Source of the DNA: Propioniciclava flava
Lineage (GTDB): Bacteria > Actinomycetota > Actinomycetes > Propionibacteriales > Propionibacteriaceae
Assembly (NCBI RefSeq): GCF_004126535.1
Contig: NZ_PPCV01000001.1
Location: 248,001 to 312,000, forward strand
Length of the DNA: 64,000 nt
Reading direction: 5' to 3'
The notes beneath the pieces are model-generated. The model saw only the letters and a list, made by a program, of their open reading frames with translations. It had not been told where the DNA came from and made no database searches. Position numbers and translations under genes: made by a program. The first letter of the stretch is position 1. Each line of letters starts with the position of its first letter. This document shows positions 62,404 through 64,000 of the stretch, one piece after another.

Positions 62404-63731
62404 ACGATGCTGCCCTGGGTGCGCTCCCGAGTGCACCGGTGCGTCCTTCCGGGCGCAAGGTGTGGGCCTGGGCGATGTGGGATTGGGGTACGCAGCCCCT
62501 GAACACCGTGATCATCACGTTTGTGTTCTCGGTGTACATCACCGGTTCGGCGTTCGGCTCCGAAAACGACACGTCGATCGCTTTGTCGGTCTCGACGATG
62601 ATTGCCGGGCTGATCGTCGCCGTGCTCGCTCCGGTGCTGGGGCAGGCGTCGGACCGCACCGGGCGTACGGTGCGCAATCTGCGGTGGCAGACGTGGGCCA
62701 TCGCCTTGTTGGCCGCCTGCCTGTTCTTTGTCGCCCCAGCACCGGGCTACCTGTGGCTCGGGCTGGGTCTCCTGGGCGTAGCGTCCATCGTCGGTGAGAT
62801 CGCCAACGTGAACTACTACGCCCTGATCGATCAGGTCGCCACCAAGAAGGACGTCGGCCGCGTCTCGGGATTCGGCTGGGGGCTGGGTTACCTGGGTGGC
62901 ATCGTCGCCTTGATGCTGCTGTACTTCGGGTTCATCGCGCCCGAGGTGGGCTTGTTCGGGGTGAGTAGCCACGACGGCCTCGACATCCGCGTTTCCATGC
63001 TCGTGTGCGCCGTGTGGATTGTGGGCTTCACGATCCCCACGTTTGTGGCGTTGCGCGACACGCCCCGCCCACCTGCGCTCCCTGTAGGGATCCTCGCCTC
63101 GTATCGGATGCTGTGGGCATCACTGAAGCGGCTGTGGGTGGAGGATCGCAACACCGCGCGCTTCCTGGTCGCCTCGGCGCTCTTCCGCGACGGGCTCAGT
63201 GGCGTGTTCGCCTTCGGAGCCGTCTTGGCGGCGCAGACGTTCGGGTTCAGCGCGGGCGAGGTGATTATGTTCGGTGCGGCAGCCAACGTCGTAGCGGGAG
63301 TATCAACGATCGGGTTCGGGTTCCTGGACGACCGCATCGGCCCCAAGCGCGTCATTCTCCTCTCGCTTATTGCGCTGTGTGGGCTGGGCCTGGGCGTCTT
63401 CCTGCTGCATGACGGCGGCCAGATCGTGTTTTGGACCCTGGGGCTGGCCATGTGCGCCTTCGTGGGGCCCGCGCAGTCGGCGTCCCGGTCCTTCCTGGCC
63501 CGTGCGATCCCCGATGGCCGTTCCGGGGAGATCTTCGGTTTGTACGCCACCACAGGCCGCGCGACCTCGTTCCTTTCCCCCTCCCTGTTCGGGCTCGCCA
63601 TCGCTGTGGGTGCCGCCATCACGCGCTCAGAAACCACGCAGTACTTCGGCATCCTCGGCATCGTCGTGGTGCTCGTCGCGGGGCTCATCCTCATGCTCGC
63701 GGTCACCGATCCGGAACAGAGCCACGCCTGA
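62400..63731 (+). CDS. MFS transporter, UMF1 family-like
   Basis: A 443-residue transporter with about 12 helices. WAMWDWGTQPLNTVIITFVF near the start, LGQASDRTGRTV as the first cytoplasmic loop and GFGWGLGYLGGIVALML are typical of the UMF1/Atg22-like MFS group. The substrate is unknown. ATG 62400 overlaps the upstream stop, which suggests a link with glycerophosphodiester use, but this is only inference. Confidence 0.85.
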   Translation: MNDAALGALPSAPVRPSGRKVWAWAMWDWGTQPLNTVIITFVFSVYITGSAFGSENDTSIALSVSTMIAGLIVAVLAPVLGQASDRTGRTVRNLRWQTWAIALLAACLFFVAPAPGYLWLGLGLLGVASIVGEIANVNYYALIDQVATKKDVGRVSGFGWGLGYLGGIVALMLLYFGFIAPEVGLFGVSSHDGLDIRVSMLVCAVWIVGFTIPTFVALRDTPRPPALPVGILASYRMLWASLKRLWVEDRNTARFLVASALFRDGLSGVFAFGAVLAAQTFGFSAGEVIMFGAAANVVAGVSTIGFGFLDDRIGPKRVILLSLIALCGLGLGVFLLHDGGQIVFWTLGLAMCAFVGPAQSASRSFLARAIPDGRSGEIFGLYATTGRATSFLSPSLFGLAIAVGAAITRSETTQYFGILGIVVVLVAGLILMLAVTDPEQSHA

Positions 63732-63738
63732 TGACGTC

Positions 63739-63765
63739 GCGGTCGTGTCTCCCCAGGGCGACCGC
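63739..63765 (+). terminator. possible terminator after MFS gene
   Basis: GCGGTCG and CGACCGC give a 7-bp stem with a 13-nt loop. Confidence 0.3.
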
Positions 63766-63776
63766 AGGCTGATTCA

Positions 63777-63802
63777 GGAACAAGGTGGCAGCCGGTAGCG
63801 TT
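63777..63802 (+). promoter_or_regulatory. SigR/SigH-type promoter of rbpA
   Basis: GGAAC at 63777-63781, an 18-nt spacer and GTT at 63800-63802. This agrees with the GGAAT/C-N18-GTT consensus of actinobacterial disulfide-stress sigma factors, and rbpA is a known SigR target in Streptomyces. TAGCGT (63796-63801) overlaps it and might also serve as a sigma-A -10. Confidence 0.65.
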
Positions 63803-63823
63803 ACGTGAACGAAGGGAGGACAC

Positions 63824-64000
63824 ATGGCAGACAAGGCATTGAGGGGCCATGGTCTCGGGTCGAAGAGTCTCGCCGACCCGTCCGGGGTCGAGATGGCTGC
63901 ACGGCAGGAGATCGCATTCGATTGTCCGAACGCCCATCACTTCGCGGTCACGTTCGCGGCAGAGGCTGAGCTTCCCACCGAGTGGGAGTGCCCGCGTTGC
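63824..64000 (+). CDS. rbpA: RNA polymerase-binding protein RbpA (3' end outside window)
   Basis: The first 59 residues of RbpA, an actinobacterial protein that binds the sigma subunit and RNA polymerase and stabilises open complexes. MADKALRGHGLGSKSL matches the RbpA N-terminal tail, EMAARQEIAF follows, and the core domain shows FDCPNAHHFAVTF and WECPRC, giving Cys residues in place where many RbpA proteins bind zinc. GAAGGGAGGA is just upstream of ATG 63824. The end lies beyond the window. Confidence 0.92.
   Translation, partial: MADKALRGHGLGSKSLADPSGVEMAARQEIAFDCPNAHHFAVTFAAEAELPTEWECPRC

Overview
The window is a high-GC actinobacterial chromosome segment made almost entirely of core genes. 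The gene set (ParE/ParC, SepH, DUF4193, DUF3093, DUF3710, DUF3000, DUF5998, GarA, FtsR, small basic protein, RbpA) is actinobacterial. A pyrophosphate-type phosphofructokinase, next to otherwise ordinary central metabolism, points to Propionibacteriaceae or a near relative; that family placement is an inference. There are no rRNA genes, insertion sequences, prophage, CRISPR arrays or toxin-antitoxin genes that I can see, and no gene-free stretch longer than 300 bases. The largest gaps are 8476-8730, 52676-52892 and 27278-27469.

Layout. 1-5045: the 3' end of parE, a beta-carbonic anhydrase and parC facing parE, then an App1-type phosphatase. 5123-12954: a housekeeping block (DUF5998, phosphodiesterase, thymidine kinase, SepH, DUF4193, DUF4235, DUF3093-dut-DUF3710-OB fold, two TrkA/RCK subunits). 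12974-19829: APC permease with an RNA methyltransferase, a small Cys-rich protein, aconitase behind a perfect palindrome, and a membrane protein. 19921-26673: a conserved hypothetical, dxs, RNase D-DUF3000, MsrB, a CbiX-like protein and a PrsW protease. 26794-27277: four tRNA genes. 27470-37884: thrS-HIT-DUF881-sbp-DUF881, then the gcvH-garA-ftsR-bifunctional nuclease-merR-gcvP order also found in Mycobacterium tuberculosis. 37929-47991: YihY, PPi-PFK, a TadE/G-like protein, a MalY-type lyase, YciO, an Hsp70-like protein, PAC2, DoxX and gamma-glutamyltransferase. 48002-57533: a GH13 trehalose-synthase-like enzyme, a UvrA paralogue, an orphan sugar-binding lipoprotein, a hydrolase and an unrecognised tandem pair of membrane proteins, the first of which is frameshifted. 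57612-64000: lipoamide dehydrogenase, HTH-MurA, pyridoxal kinase, glycerophosphodiesterase, an MFS transporter and the start of rbpA.

How the genes work together. GcvH, GcvP and the lipoamide dehydrogenase are three of the four parts of the glycine cleavage system; GcvT is not here. Lipoamide dehydrogenase also serves 2-oxoacid dehydrogenases, which GarA-family FHA proteins control, and aconitase feeds the same cycle. ParE/ParC, SepH, FtsR and HTH-MurA tie the segment to chromosome segregation, division and wall synthesis.

Regulation. The clearest sequence-level signal is a recurring TANNNT hexamer ending 6-8 nt before an ATG or GTG with no Shine-Dalgarno sequence. I count it at sixteen starts, which suggests widespread leaderless transcription. 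Two of these promoters overlap face to face in the 19-bp gap between the TrkA-like and APC permease genes. A GGAAC-N18-GTT element in front of rbpA matches the disulfide-stress sigma (SigR/SigH) consensus, and a 22-bp perfect palindrome precedes acnA. I found no large undescribed system; the least explained genes are the tandem paralogues at 55688-57533.
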